Made by a program: the position numbers and the translations under genes. Under the pieces are notes generated by a model. It ran no database searches. It saw nothing but the letters and a program-made list of their open reading frames with translations, and was not told the DNA's origin. Positions 13,196-23,858 of a stretch of DNA of 64,000 nt are shown piece after piece; within the stretch, counting starts at the first letter, position 1; each line of letters starts with the position of its first letter. The stretch lies in the NCBI RefSeq assembly GCF_016863015.1, contig NZ_BOOB01000043.1:1-64000 (forward strand), in the 5' to 3' direction. The stretch is from Microbispora amethystogenes. GTDB taxonomy: Bacteria > Actinomycetota > Actinomycetes > Streptosporangiales > Streptosporangiaceae.

Positions 13196-13369
13196 GCCGA
13201 CTCCTTCCGGCCAGGGCCGGCGCATCCGTCCGGACGCGCCGGCGACCCGCAGGATGAGCATTCCCCGCAGAGGGCCGGCGCAGCGTACGGAGACCTCCCG
13301 CGACCGCGGGATCTACCGCCTGGCGAAGACGGGAGTCGTCACCTGTGCCGCCCCAAGGACGAGCCGCGG
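13196..13369. other. Spacer with no recognisable gene
   Basis: Lies between the start of the serine hydrolase and the recognisable end of the methyltransferase remnant. It holds the ribosome-binding site of the hydrolase. The rest may be the degraded 3' part of the methyltransferase gene, but nothing in any frame is convincing. Confidence 0.4.
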
Positions 13370-13530
13370 CAGATGAGGTTCTCAGTCCCGTGGCAAGGAC
13401 AGCCTGATCTGTCTCGATGCTGGTGACGTTGGCGTCCCCGAGGCGATGAGCCGGCAGCCCGCCGTCCATCCCGTACCGGTGCCGATCTCCAGGACTTCGT
13501 CGCCCTCGTACGGGTCGAGCAGATTCAGAT
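13370..13530 (-). pseudogene. Remnant of a protein-L-isoaspartate-type O-methyltransferase
   Basis: The minus strand encodes, in one frame, LNLLDPYEGDEVLEIGTGTG followed by WTA, which is the SAM-binding motif I region of PCMT-family methyltransferases. The natural continuation (HRLGDANVTSIETDQAVLA, motif II) is present but in a different reading frame, and a further short stretch (ENL...) needs another shift. Neither the N-terminal half nor the C-terminus is recognisable. It follows directly on the stop of the upstream membrane-protein gene. I read it as a decayed fragment; relatives in actinobacteria include stand-alone repair enzymes and RiPP-associated methyltransferases. Confidence 0.6.
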
Positions 13531-14106
13531 CAGATATCCCGGCCCGCCGCCCGGGGAGTGTAGAGAGCGGTCACCCTGAATGGTTGACCATGGTTGGACA
13601 CGGTGACCGTCTGCTGACGACCGTCGTCGAGGACGTCCAAGGCCAAAGAGAACGAACAAGAGTGCCTCAGGGTGGAGGCGTAGATCAGAAATGCTATATC
13701 CTCGTCTCGCTTCAGGGAGATGCTCCTGAGCGAGAAATAGTCTCCCCTGGGATCAAAGCCCTTCAGCATTTGAGCACGCGGCCGAGGCCTGTCTAAATCG
13801 AAGTACAGCCGAGTGATCTCGTCCGAGGCCCCGCTGCAGAAGGAACAGGCGAGGCCATGGGCGTAAGGGTCAGATGCGGGGCGACGGAAGCCAGGTTCCT
13901 CGACGACGAAGGGGGCGGCTGACTGACGGTGGCGCAACCGCCGCAGGAGAAGAGGAACCGGACAACGCGTTCTGGATCGCCCATGTGATGAGCCCGGCTA
14001 CCACAGTCGCCGCGATCGTGGTGCCGGTCCATTTGATGACGGCCGGGCGTTTCAACCAGTTGACGGTTCTCGTCCAACGACCGGCCGACGACGGGCGTGA
14101 GTCCAT
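13530..14106 (-). pseudogene. Membrane-anchored hypothetical protein, apparently frameshifted
   Basis: Two adjacent minus-strand frames look like halves of one protein. The 5' part (ATG 14106, GGGAG 8 nt upstream) encodes a short basic N-terminus, one membrane helix (WTGTTIAATVVAGLITWAIQ) and a Ser/Pro/Ala linker, then runs out of frame near 13925. The 3' part continues in another frame (FVVEEPGFRRPASDPYAHGL onward) and ends in a beta-rich segment C-SFSLALDVLDDG...VTVSNHGQPFRVTAL, which resembles the extracytoplasmic end of single-pass hypothetical proteins common in actinobacteria. One 1-nt indel would join them. The 3' half is less GC-rich than its neighbours. Alternatively the downstream part starts independently at TTG 13937 (135 aa), but it would then lack the membrane anchor. 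Confidence 0.5.
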
Positions 14107-14214
14107 CCGCATGCTCCCGATCCGACGCCATGACCGCCGCACGGTATCACACGCTTTTAGGAGAAATCCGCAGCCCTATCAGGATTACATCATTTCGGCA
14201 TCCTCGCCGAGGCA

Positions 14215-14242
14215 TTGACATCAGAGACAATGACCGTATGAG
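14215..14242 (+). promoter_or_regulatory. Promoter-like element, no clear downstream gene
   Basis: Perfect -35 box TTGACA (14215-14220), 16-nt spacer and -10 box TATGAG (14237-14242). A second TTGACA sits at 14245-14250. Transcription would run through the two doubtful small frames towards the CE4 deacetylase 430 bp away. Confidence 0.45.
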
Positions 14243-14514
14243 CATTGACACACCCCCTGTAGGACAAGAGCGGCACCGTGTTTGATTTCACCCATATCGA
14301 CTATGTCTTTTCACGCTTGGGCGCCGGGCAGGTTGTTGTGCGTCGCGCTGCGGCCGACCTCACGGCGGCGGTGCCGTCGCCGGCGTCCCGGCAGCGCGAC
14401 GGGAGGACCGCCGAGCATGCGCTCACCCATCAGCGGAGCGGAAGGCATCCACGGCGACGTGAAAAGTTCATCGGAGTTCCAGCAGCTCAAGCCTGGTCTG
14501 ATCGACATCTGACT

Positions 14515-14564
14515 GAAACATTTCTGGCCAGTCTTTGACATGTTTCGGTGATGGTTTCCAGAAT
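14515..14564 (+). promoter_or_regulatory. Candidate promoter and operator of the CE4 deacetylase
   Basis: TTGACA (14535-14540), 18 nt, CAGAAT (14559-14564), about 100 bp before the ATG. Just upstream is the small palindrome GAAA-CA-TTTC (14515-14524), and more TTTC/GTTTC elements occur through the spacer. Similar GAAA...TTTC repeats have been described upstream of streptomycete xylanase genes. The regulatory role here is inferred. Confidence 0.4.
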
Positions 14565-14662
14565 GAGGCCTCGGCGAACCCCCGGGGCCGGGCGTCGCTC
14601 CCCACCCAGGACACCGCGCCGCCCGGCCCGCCACCGTGCCCGATCACAGGGTTCCGACTTGA

Positions 14663-15838
<1,176 letters not shown>

Positions 15839-15863
15839 TCCGCCTGGGCTGACCACCGGGAAC

Positions 15864-15898
15864 GGTGCGGCGCTCTCCGGGAGCGCCGCACCTTCTTG
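15864..15898 (+). terminator. Terminator of the CE4 deacetylase
   Basis: Perfect 12-bp stem GGTGCGGCGCTC / GAGCGCCGCACC with a 5-nt loop TCCGG, followed by TTCTTG. It begins 26 nt after the stop codon. Confidence 0.8.
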
Positions 15899-15976
15899 CT
15901 GTCCGGGTGTGCTCCGCGACCGCGGTGCCGTCATGGAAAGCCCGCGTTCCGGCAGGGGACAGCGGGGGGAACACTT

Positions 15977-15993
15977 CGCGTGACGCTCACGCG
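15977..15993. promoter_or_regulatory. Inverted repeat in the Uma2 promoter
   Basis: CGCGTGA-CGC-TCACGCG is a perfect 7-bp inverted repeat ending 5 bp before a -10-like TACCGT (15998-16003). That -10 box ends 6 bp before the ATG, so the transcript probably starts at the initiation codon (leaderless). The repeat fills the -35/-10 spacer and would be well placed as a repressor site. Confidence 0.45.
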
Positions 15994-16009
15994 TTGCTAC
16001 CGTGAGTGC

Positions 16010-16621
16010 ATGACGGCTGAGGTGTGGAGCCAAGTACCCATGAGCGGTCTATGTGGCGTCCCGCGCTGGGTCTTCCCTCCCCCGGAAGGATTTCGGGCCA
16101 CCGACCTCGATCACATGCCGCAACTCCCTGCGCACACAGAGTTGATTGACGGAAGCTTGGTCTTCGTGAGATCCCGAGCTTCCTTCCACACACTGATGTT
16201 GTTCCTCCTGGAGCGGGAACTGCGCCGTTACGTCCCCTCTCAGCTACGCGTACGTCGCGACATGAGCGTCGTTCTCGGAACTCGCCAGAGGCCCGAGCCC
16301 GACATGGTGATCATTCGCGCGGAGGCGGTGCAGGGAACAGGCGAGACCGCCTATCAGGCCGGCGATGTGATCCTGGTTGTGGAGGTCGTCTCGCCCGAGT
16401 CCGAGGAGCGGGACCGCAAGCGTAAGCCGCAGCTCTACGCAGAGGCGGGGATCGCGCACTTCTGGCGCATCGAGAACCAGTCCGGGCGGCCCACGGTCTA
16501 CGTGTACGAACTCGATCCCGCCACCGCCGCGTACGCGCTGACCGGGATCTACCACGACCGGCTCAAGGTGTCGGTGCCCTTCGACGCCGACATCGACCTC
16601 GCCGAGATCGACGAGCTGTAG
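16010..16621 (+). CDS. Uma2-family protein (DUF820, PD-(D/E)XK nuclease fold)
   Basis: Member of a large family with a restriction-endonuclease-like fold and unknown cellular role, often in many copies in cyanobacteria and actinobacteria. Core motif residues are visible: PEPDMVII, then DVILVVEVVSPESEERDRKRKP with the E...K arrangement, then YAEAGIAHFWRIE. Length 203 aa, normal for the family. ATG 16010 is chosen because it lies immediately after a -10 box with no Shine-Dalgarno, consistent with leaderless translation; a second ATG lies 11 codons in. No partner gene is adjacent. Confidence 0.8.
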   Translation: MTAEVWSQVPMSGLCGVPRWVFPPPEGFRATDLDHMPQLPAHTELIDGSLVFVRSRASFHTLMLFLLERELRRYVPSQLRVRRDMSVVLGTRQRPEPDMVIIRAEAVQGTGETAYQAGDVILVVEVVSPESEERDRKRKPQLYAEAGIAHFWRIENQSGRPTVYVYELDPATAAYALTGIYHDRLKVSVPFDADIDLAEIDEL

Positions 16622-16712
16622 GCCCCGGCCCTCCCCCATCGCGACGCGCGCCGGCACGGGCGCGCATTGACTGCGATCGGCAGGTTCTGCCACGATCGCG
16701 GCAAAGTTGGCA

Positions 16713-16741
16713 TTGCTCCTCTGGTTACCCCCGCGTATCGT
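16713..16741 (+). promoter_or_regulatory. Candidate promoter of the acylase
   Basis: TTGCTC (16713-16718), 17 nt, TATCGT (16736-16741), about 90 bp before the ATG at 16831. Fit to consensus is moderate. Confidence 0.35.
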
Positions 16742-16830
16742 CCAGAGTTGAGCCCGACTCACGTTCACGCGCGTGACAGCACCACCCTGCCGTCCCTTCA
16801 CCCCCTGACACCGCGAAGGGAAGTTCCCCC

Positions 16831-19800
16831 ATGCACGCGCGCCTTCGACGGGCGATCACCGCTGCCGTCGCGCTGGCCCTCGTCGCCGTCGGCCTGCCGG
16901 CGACGACGGCCGTAGCCGCCCCCTACTATCCGCCTGACGACTACTGCCTGGGCCAGTGCGCGGACATCCTGCCGCCCGGGCAGAACGGCAACGCCACGCT
17001 CGTGGACATCCTGGGCAACCAGACTCTGGGCACCTACCCGGCCCACAGCAGGGACCAGCTCGGCAGGTACGCCGACCTGATCTCCGGCTACACCGGGCTG
17101 ACCGACGAGCAGATCTCCGCGTTCTTCGGCGACAGCGGCTTCGGCGTGCCGGCGAACCAGGTCGAGAGCACGGTCAGCCCGCGATCGGACGTCACGATCG
17201 TCCGGGACAAGGCCACCGGCGTGCCGCACGTCACCGGCACCACCCGCGAGGGCACGATGTTCGGCGCCGGATACGCCGGGGCCCAGGACCGCCTGTGGCT
17301 CATGGACCTCATGCGGCACGTCGGCCGGGGCGAGCTGACGCCGTTCGCCGGGGGCGCGGCGGGCAACCGGGAGCTTGAGCAGAGCGTCTGGCGCAACTCC
17401 CCCTACACCGAGGCCGACCTCCAGGCCCAGATCGACCGGCTGCGGACCTCCGGCGGCCGCGGCGCCCAGCTCTACACCGACGTGCAGAACTACATCGCCG
17501 GGATCAACGCCTACATCGACCGCTGCATGTCCGCGCGCAACTGCCCGGGCGAGTACGTCCTCACCGGCCACCTCGACGCGATCACGAACGCGGGAGGCCC
17601 GAAGTACTTCACGACGACCGACCTGGTCGCCGTCTCCGGGGTCATCGGCGGCCTGTTCGGCGGGGGCGGCGGCGCGGAGATGCGGTCCGCCCTCGTACGG
17701 GTGGCCGCGCGGGCGAAGTTCGGCGCCACCGAGGGCGACCGGGCCTGGGCGGCCTTCCGTTCCCAGAACGACCCGGAGACCGTGCTCACGCTGCACGACG
17801 GGCAGAGCTTCCCCTCCGGCACGGCGCCGTCCGGCGCCACCGGCGTCGTGCTGCCCGATGCGGGCACGGCGGCCCCCGTCGACGTAACGGCGAACGAGAC
17901 CGGCAGCGCGACCTCCCCCACGACGGCGGTCACGAGCGCGCTGACCGGGCTGACCGTGGACAACTCCCGGCCCGGCATGTCGAACGCGCTCGTGGTCTCG
18001 GCCGCCAAGGCGACCGGCGGCCACCCGATCGCCGTGTTCGGCCCGCAGACCGGCTACTTCGCGCCGCAACTGCTCATGCTGGAGGAGCTGTCCGGCCCCG
18101 GCATCCGGGCGCGGGGGGCGGCGTTCGCCGGGCTCAACCTCTACGTGCTGCTCGGCCGCGGCACCGACTACGCCTGGAGCGCCACGTCGGCCGCCGAGGA
18201 CATCACCGACACGTACGCGGTGACGCTGTGCGACCCGAACGGCGGCACGCCCACGCTGTCGTCGGACCACTACCTCTACCACGGCACCTGCACCGCAATG
18301 GAGACGCTGAAGAAGACCAACTCCTGGAAGCCGAACACGGCCGACTCCACCGCCGCCGGTTCCTACGACCTCGTCATCAAGCGGACCAAGTACGGCCTGG
18401 TGACCTGGCGGGGGATGGCCGGCGGCGTGCCGACGGCGTTCACGGCGCTGCGCTCGACCTACCAGCACGAGACGGACTCCGCGATCGGCTTCCAGATGTT
18501 CAACGACCCGGCCGAGATGGGCTCGCCGGCGGCCTTCACGAACTCGGCGTCCAAGATCGGCTTTGCCTTCAACTGGTTCTACGTGAACTCCGCCGACACG
18601 GCGTACTTCATGTCCGGCAACGTCCCGGTGCGCTCGGCGGTGTCCGATCCGAACCTGCCGATGGCGGGCGACGCGGCACACGAGTGGAGCGGCTTCGACC
18701 CGGCGGCCAACACGGCGACTTACACGCCGCCCTCTGCCCACCCCCAGGGCGTCAACCAGGACTACTTCGTGAGCTGGAACAACAAGCAGGCCAAGGACTA
18801 CGGCGCGGCCGACGGCAACTTCAGCTTCGGTCCGGTGCACCGCGCCGACCTGCTCGACGCGCCGCTCCGGGCCGCCCTGTCCGCGGGCCCGGTCGACCGG
18901 GCGGGGGTGGTGAAGATCATGGCCTCGGCCGCCGTCACCGACCTGCGCGGGTGGAAGGTGCTGCCGAAACTGCTCCGGGTGATCGGCAGCGCGTCCGTGT
19001 CCGATCCCGCCCTGGCCTCCGCCGTCACCAAGCTGTCGGCCTGGGCCGACGCGGGCGCCCGGCGGCAGGAGACCGCCAAGGGGAGCAAGACGTACGCGCA
19101 CGCCGACGCTATTCGGATATTCGACGCATGGTGGCCGAAGCTGGTGCGGGCGCAGTTCCGGCCGGGCCTCGGTGACGGGCTCTACGAGTCGCTGACCGGG
19201 GCGCTGCAGATCAACGAGTCGCCGTCCGGGCACCAGCAGGGCGACGTCTCCACGCTGCCCGGGTCGGCCAACGAGTCGCAGCCGCACAAGGGCTCGGCGT
19301 TCCAGTACGGCTGGTGGGGTTACGTCGACAAGGACATCCGGGCCGTGCTGGGCGATCCGGTGAGCGCTCCCCTGCCGGCGAAGTACTGCGGCGCGACCGT
19401 GGCGGCCTGCCGTACGGTCCTGCTGGACAGCCTGTCGGCCGCGCTGGCCGAACCGGCGGCGACGACCTACCCCGGTGACGACTCCTGCTCCGCCGGAGAC
19501 CAGTGGTGCGCCGACGCTATTCGGCAGTCGCCGCTCGGCGGGATCAAGCAGTCGCTGATCTCCTGGCAGAACCGGCCGACCTACCAGCAGGTGGTCTCGT
19601 TCCCGGCGCACCGGGGCGACGACGTGAGCGACCTCGCGCTGGGCCGTACGGCGAGCGCCTCGAGCACCGAGGGCTCGAACGCGCCCGGGCGGGCGGTGGA
19701 CGGAGACCCGGCGACCCGGTGGGCCAGTGGATGGAGCAACAACCAGTACATTCAGGTCGATCTCGGCTCGGCGAGGACCGTGCGGCGGGTCATCCTGCGC

Positions 19801-20010
19801 TGGGAGTCGGCCTACGGCTCGTCGTACCGGATCGAGACGTCGCCCGACGGCGCCGCGTGGACCACCGCCGCGCAGACGACCACCGGCGACGGCGGCGTGG
19901 ACACCGTGACGTTCGCCCCGGTCGGCGCGCGGTACGTGCGCATGCAGGGGGTCAAACGCGCCACCCTCTTCGGCTACTCGCTGTACTCCTTCGAGGTGTA
20001 CGGGAGGTGA
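16831..20010 (+). CDS. Secreted penicillin-acylase-family amidase with C-terminal F5/8-type (CBM32) domain
   Basis: Ntn-hydrolase precursor of the penicillin G/aculeacin/AHL acylase family, 1059 aa. Signal peptide about 1-30 (cleavage near AVAA-PYY). The alpha-chain region includes VTIVRDKATGVPHVTGTT and the YAGAQDRLWLMDLMRHVGRG block. The predicted self-cleavage exposes Ser384 as the beta-chain N-terminus in GM-SNALVVSAAKATGGHPI; the family's usual loop Asn-Asp-Pro is replaced here by FGPQTGYF. A galactose-binding-like F5/8 type C domain spans about 934-1058 (TRWASGWSNNQYIQVDLGS). It probably cleaves an amide in a lipopeptide, acyl-amino acid or signal while bound to a glycan; the substrate is not inferable. 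ATG has GAAGGGAAG upstream. Monocistronic, with a convergent terminator. Confidence 0.87.
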   Translation: MHARLRRAITAAVALALVAVGLPATTAVAAPYYPPDDYCLGQCADILPPGQNGNATLVDILGNQTLGTYPAHSRDQLGRYADLISGYTGLTDEQISAFFGDSGFGVPANQVESTVSPRSDVTIVRDKATGVPHVTGTTREGTMFGAGYAGAQDRLWLMDLMRHVGRGELTPFAGGAAGNRELEQSVWRNSPYTEADLQAQIDRLRTSGGRGAQLYTDVQNYIAGINAYIDRCMSARNCPGEYVLTGHLDAITNAGGPKYFTTTDLVAVSGVIGGLFGGGGGAEMRSALVRVAARAKFGATEGDRAWAAFRSQNDPETVLTLHDGQSFPSGTAPSGATGVVLPDAGTAAPVDVTANETGSATSPTTAVTSALTGLTVDNSRPGMSNALVVSAAKATGGHPIAVFGPQTGYFAPQLLMLEELSGPGIRARGAAFAGLNLYVLLGRGTDYAWSATSAAEDITDTYAVTLCDPNGGTPTLSSDHYLYHGTCTAMETLKKTNSWKPNTADSTAAGSYDLVIKRTKYGLVTWRGMAGGVPTAFTALRSTYQHETDSAIGFQMFNDPAEMGSPAAFTNSASKIGFAFNWFYVNSADTAYFMSGNVPVRSAVSDPNLPMAGDAAHEWSGFDPAANTATYTPPSAHPQGVNQDYFVSWNNKQAKDYGAADGNFSFGPVHRADLLDAPLRAALSAGPVDRAGVVKIMASAAVTDLRGWKVLPKLLRVIGSASVSDPALASAVTKLSAWADAGARRQETAKGSKTYAHADAIRIFDAWWPKLVRAQFRPGLGDGLYESLTGALQINESPSGHQQGDVSTLPGSANESQPHKGSAFQYGWWGYVDKDIRAVLGDPVSAPLPAKYCGATVAACRTVLLDSLSAALAEPAATTYPGDDSCSAGDQWCADAIRQSPLGGIKQSLISWQNRPTYQQVVSFPAHRGDDVSDLALGRTASASSTEGSNAPGRAVDGDPATRWASGWSNNQYIQVDLGSARTVRRVILRWESAYGSSYRIETSPDGAAWTTAAQTTTGDGGVDTVTFAPVGARYVRMQGVKRATLFGYSLYSFEVYGR

Positions 20011-20016
20011 CGCGCC

Positions 20017-20055
20017 CGCGGGCGAGCGCCGGCGACAGACCGGCGCCCGCCCGCG
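20017..20055. terminator. Bidirectional terminator between the acylase and pheT
   Basis: 16-bp stem with one mismatch (CGCGGGCGAGCGCCGG / CCGGCGCCCGCCCGCG) and a 7-nt loop, in the 55-bp gap between the two convergent stop codons. No long T tract on either side, as is common in these genomes. Confidence 0.7.
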
Positions 20056-20065
20056 ATCGTGCTCG

Positions 20066-22650
20066 TCAGGCGCCGCGGAGGTGGGCTCCGGTGCGCTCGG
20101 CCGCGAGGGCGACGGCGGCGTCCCGCGCCGCCGTGGTCTCCTCGGCCGTGAGCGTGCGGTCCGGCGCCCGGAACCGCAGCGTGTAGGCCAGGGACTTGTT
20201 GCCCTCGCCCACCTGCGGCCCGGTGTAGACGTCGAACAGCCTGATCGACTCCAGCAGGCCGCCCGCGCCCTCGCGCAGGGCTGCCGCCACCTCCGCGACC
20301 GGGGTCGCGGCGGGAACGGTCAGCGCGACGTCCTGGGTCGCCACCGGGTAGGCGGACACGGGAGGCGTCTGCACCGGCCCGGCGGGCCGCAGCAGCGACA
20401 GCTCCAGCTCCATCGCGCACGTGCGCGGCGGCAGGCCGTACGCCTCGATCACCCGGGGATGCAGCTCACCGGCGTGACCGGCGAGCACCTGCTCCCCGGT
20501 CTCCGGGTCCGGCACGGTCAGCGCGGCGCAGCGCCCGGGGTGCCAGGGCTCGTGCCGGTCGGCCCGTACGGCGAGCTCGACGCCGGCCGCCCGCGCGACC
20601 GTGCGGGCCGCCTCGACGGCGTCCGCCCAGGTCGCCTGCCTGCCCTCACCCCACCAGCCGGAGCGGTGGAACTCCCCGGCGAGCACCACGGCCACCCGGA
20701 ACGGCTGCCGCGGCAGCGCGCTCTCGATCGCCGCCAGGTCCTCCTCGGAGGGCCGGTGATCGACCGGGAGGATCGGGGCCGTCGCGGGCGCGTCCGGAGC
20801 GGGCCGGTAGACCAGCCCCGACTCGAAGAGCGCCACGTCGGCGAACCCACGGCCCACGTTGCGCACCAGCGTCTTCAGCAGACCCGGCAGCAGCGTGGTC
20901 CGCATGTACGGCTCGTCCTCGCTGAGCGGGTTGACCAGCCGGGTCGTCCGCCTGCGCGGGTCCTGCTCCGGCAGCAGGAGGTTGTCGAGGTCGCGCGGGC
21001 CCATGAACGGATAGGCGAGCACCTCGACGTATCCCGCGTGGGCCAGGGCCCGGCCGACGCGGCGGCGCTGCCGCTGCTCCTCGGTCAGCCCGCCGCCGGC
21101 GGGGGCGGGCGGCAGCACCGACGGGATGCGGTCGTAGCCTTCGAGCCGGATGACCTCCTCCGCGAGGTCGTTCGGGTCGGTGAGGTCGGGCCGCCAGCTC
21201 GGCGGGGTGACCGTGATCAGGTCCTCGCCCTGGACGGTCAGCTTCCCGGCGAGGTCGCCCGAGGCGAGCACCCCGGTCGCGGCGACGCCCTGGCCGCCGC
21301 TCGGGCCGCCGCTCTGGGGGGAGGCGGCGGCGCCCTCGGTCACCACGCAGCCGACCTGCTCCAGCCGGCGGATCACCGTCTCCCGCCCGTAGGTCACGCC
21401 CGCGACGCGGTCGGGATGGCCGGCCGGGATCGTGATCCGCACCGGGGCGACGTCCACCTGCGCGTGCGTCACGCCGGGGTCGGCGACGGCCCCGCCCAGC
21501 TCGGCCAGGAGCCGGACGGCGCGCCAGGACGCTGCCAGCGGCAGCTCCCGGTCGACGCCGCGCTCGAACCGCTTGGACGCCTCGCTCACCAGGTTGTGCC
21601 GCCGCGACTCCCGGGCGATGCCGGTGGCGGAGAAGTGGGCCGCCTCGATCACGATGTCGGTCGAGGTCTCGGAGATCTCCGTGTGCAGGCCGCCCATCGT
21701 GCCCGCCATCGAGATCGGGCCCGAGTCGTCGGTGATGAGGATGTCCTCCTGGTGGAGCGTCCGCACGACGTGGTCGAGCGTCTCCAGCGTCTCCCCCGGA
21801 CGGGCCCGCCGTACGACGATCGGGCCGGACAGGCGCGACCGGTCGAAGGCGTGCAGGGGCTGGCCGAGCTCCAGCATCACGTAGTTGGTGACGTCGACGG
21901 CCAGCGACACCGAGCGCATGCCGGCGCGGGCCAGCCGCACCCGCATCCACAGCGGCGACTCGGCGGCGGGGTCGAACCCGGTCGCCGAGCGCAGCACGAA
22001 CCGGTCGCAGGCGGTCGGGTCGCCGATCGACGCCGGCCAGGACTCGCCGTCGCCGTCCGGCGTCTCGATCGCGGCGGGGTCGCGGAACGGCACGCCGAAG
22101 GCGGTCGCCGCCTCGCGGGCGACGCCCCGGATCGACAGGGCGTATCCCCGGTCGGTCGCGACCTCCAGTTCGAGCACGTCGTCACGCAGGCCGAGCAGCT
22201 CGACGACGTCCGCGCCGATCGGGGTGTCCTGCGGCAGCAGCAGGATGCCCGGGGACGACTCGGCGACGCCGAGCTCGGCCTCCGAGCAGATCATGCCGTC
22301 CGACAGCCGCCCGTACGTCTTGCGGGACCCGATCTCGAAACCGCCGGGCAGCACGGCGCCGGGCAGCGCGACCGGGACCACCGCGCCCTCGGAGAAGTTC
22401 GTCGCGCCGCAGACGATCTCGCGCGGCGTGGCCTCGCCGACCTCGACCCGGCAGTGCCGGATGGGCTTCTTGAACCCGGTCAGCTCCTCGATCTCGAGGA
22501 CCCGGCCGACCACGATGTTCTTGATCTCGTGGCCGTGCGAGTGGATGGCCTCAAGCTTGAGGCCGGCGGCGGTGAGCCGGTCGGCCACCTCCTGCGCGGT
22601 GACCGCGGGGAGATCGACGTACTCCCGCAGCCATGAAAGCGGGACCTTCA

Positions 22651-22651
<1 letters not shown>
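20066..22651 (-). CDS. pheT: Phenylalanine--tRNA ligase beta subunit
   Basis: Large subunit of the (alpha-beta)2 PheRS: recognises tRNA-Phe and edits mischarged Tyr. Domain order is visible: N-terminal [21 protein letters not shown]-like tRNA-binding segment (about 40-150), B3/B4 editing region, B5, and C-terminal anticodon-binding FDX-ACB (about 765-861). Length 861 aa. An insertion rich in Gly/Ser/Ala (around [20 protein letters not shown]) in the B5 region is unusual. The start ATG overlaps the pheS stop by one base (TGATG). Confidence 0.95.
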
Positions 22652-23805
<1,154 letters not shown>

Positions 23806-23858
23806 TTAGTCCGATCAGCCCACCGGGCCGTCCTCCGCGCGAGGGCCTGTGGAAAAGC

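Noticed and set aside
13446-13796. Plus-strand 116-codon frame in the decayed islet
   Set aside because: It is antisense to the better-supported minus-strand membrane-protein half and methyltransferase remnant.
16798-19611. Minus-strand open frame of 937 codons opposite the acylase
   Set aside because: Antisense shadow of a convincing Ntn-hydrolase with signal peptide and promoter; the translated product is low-complexity.
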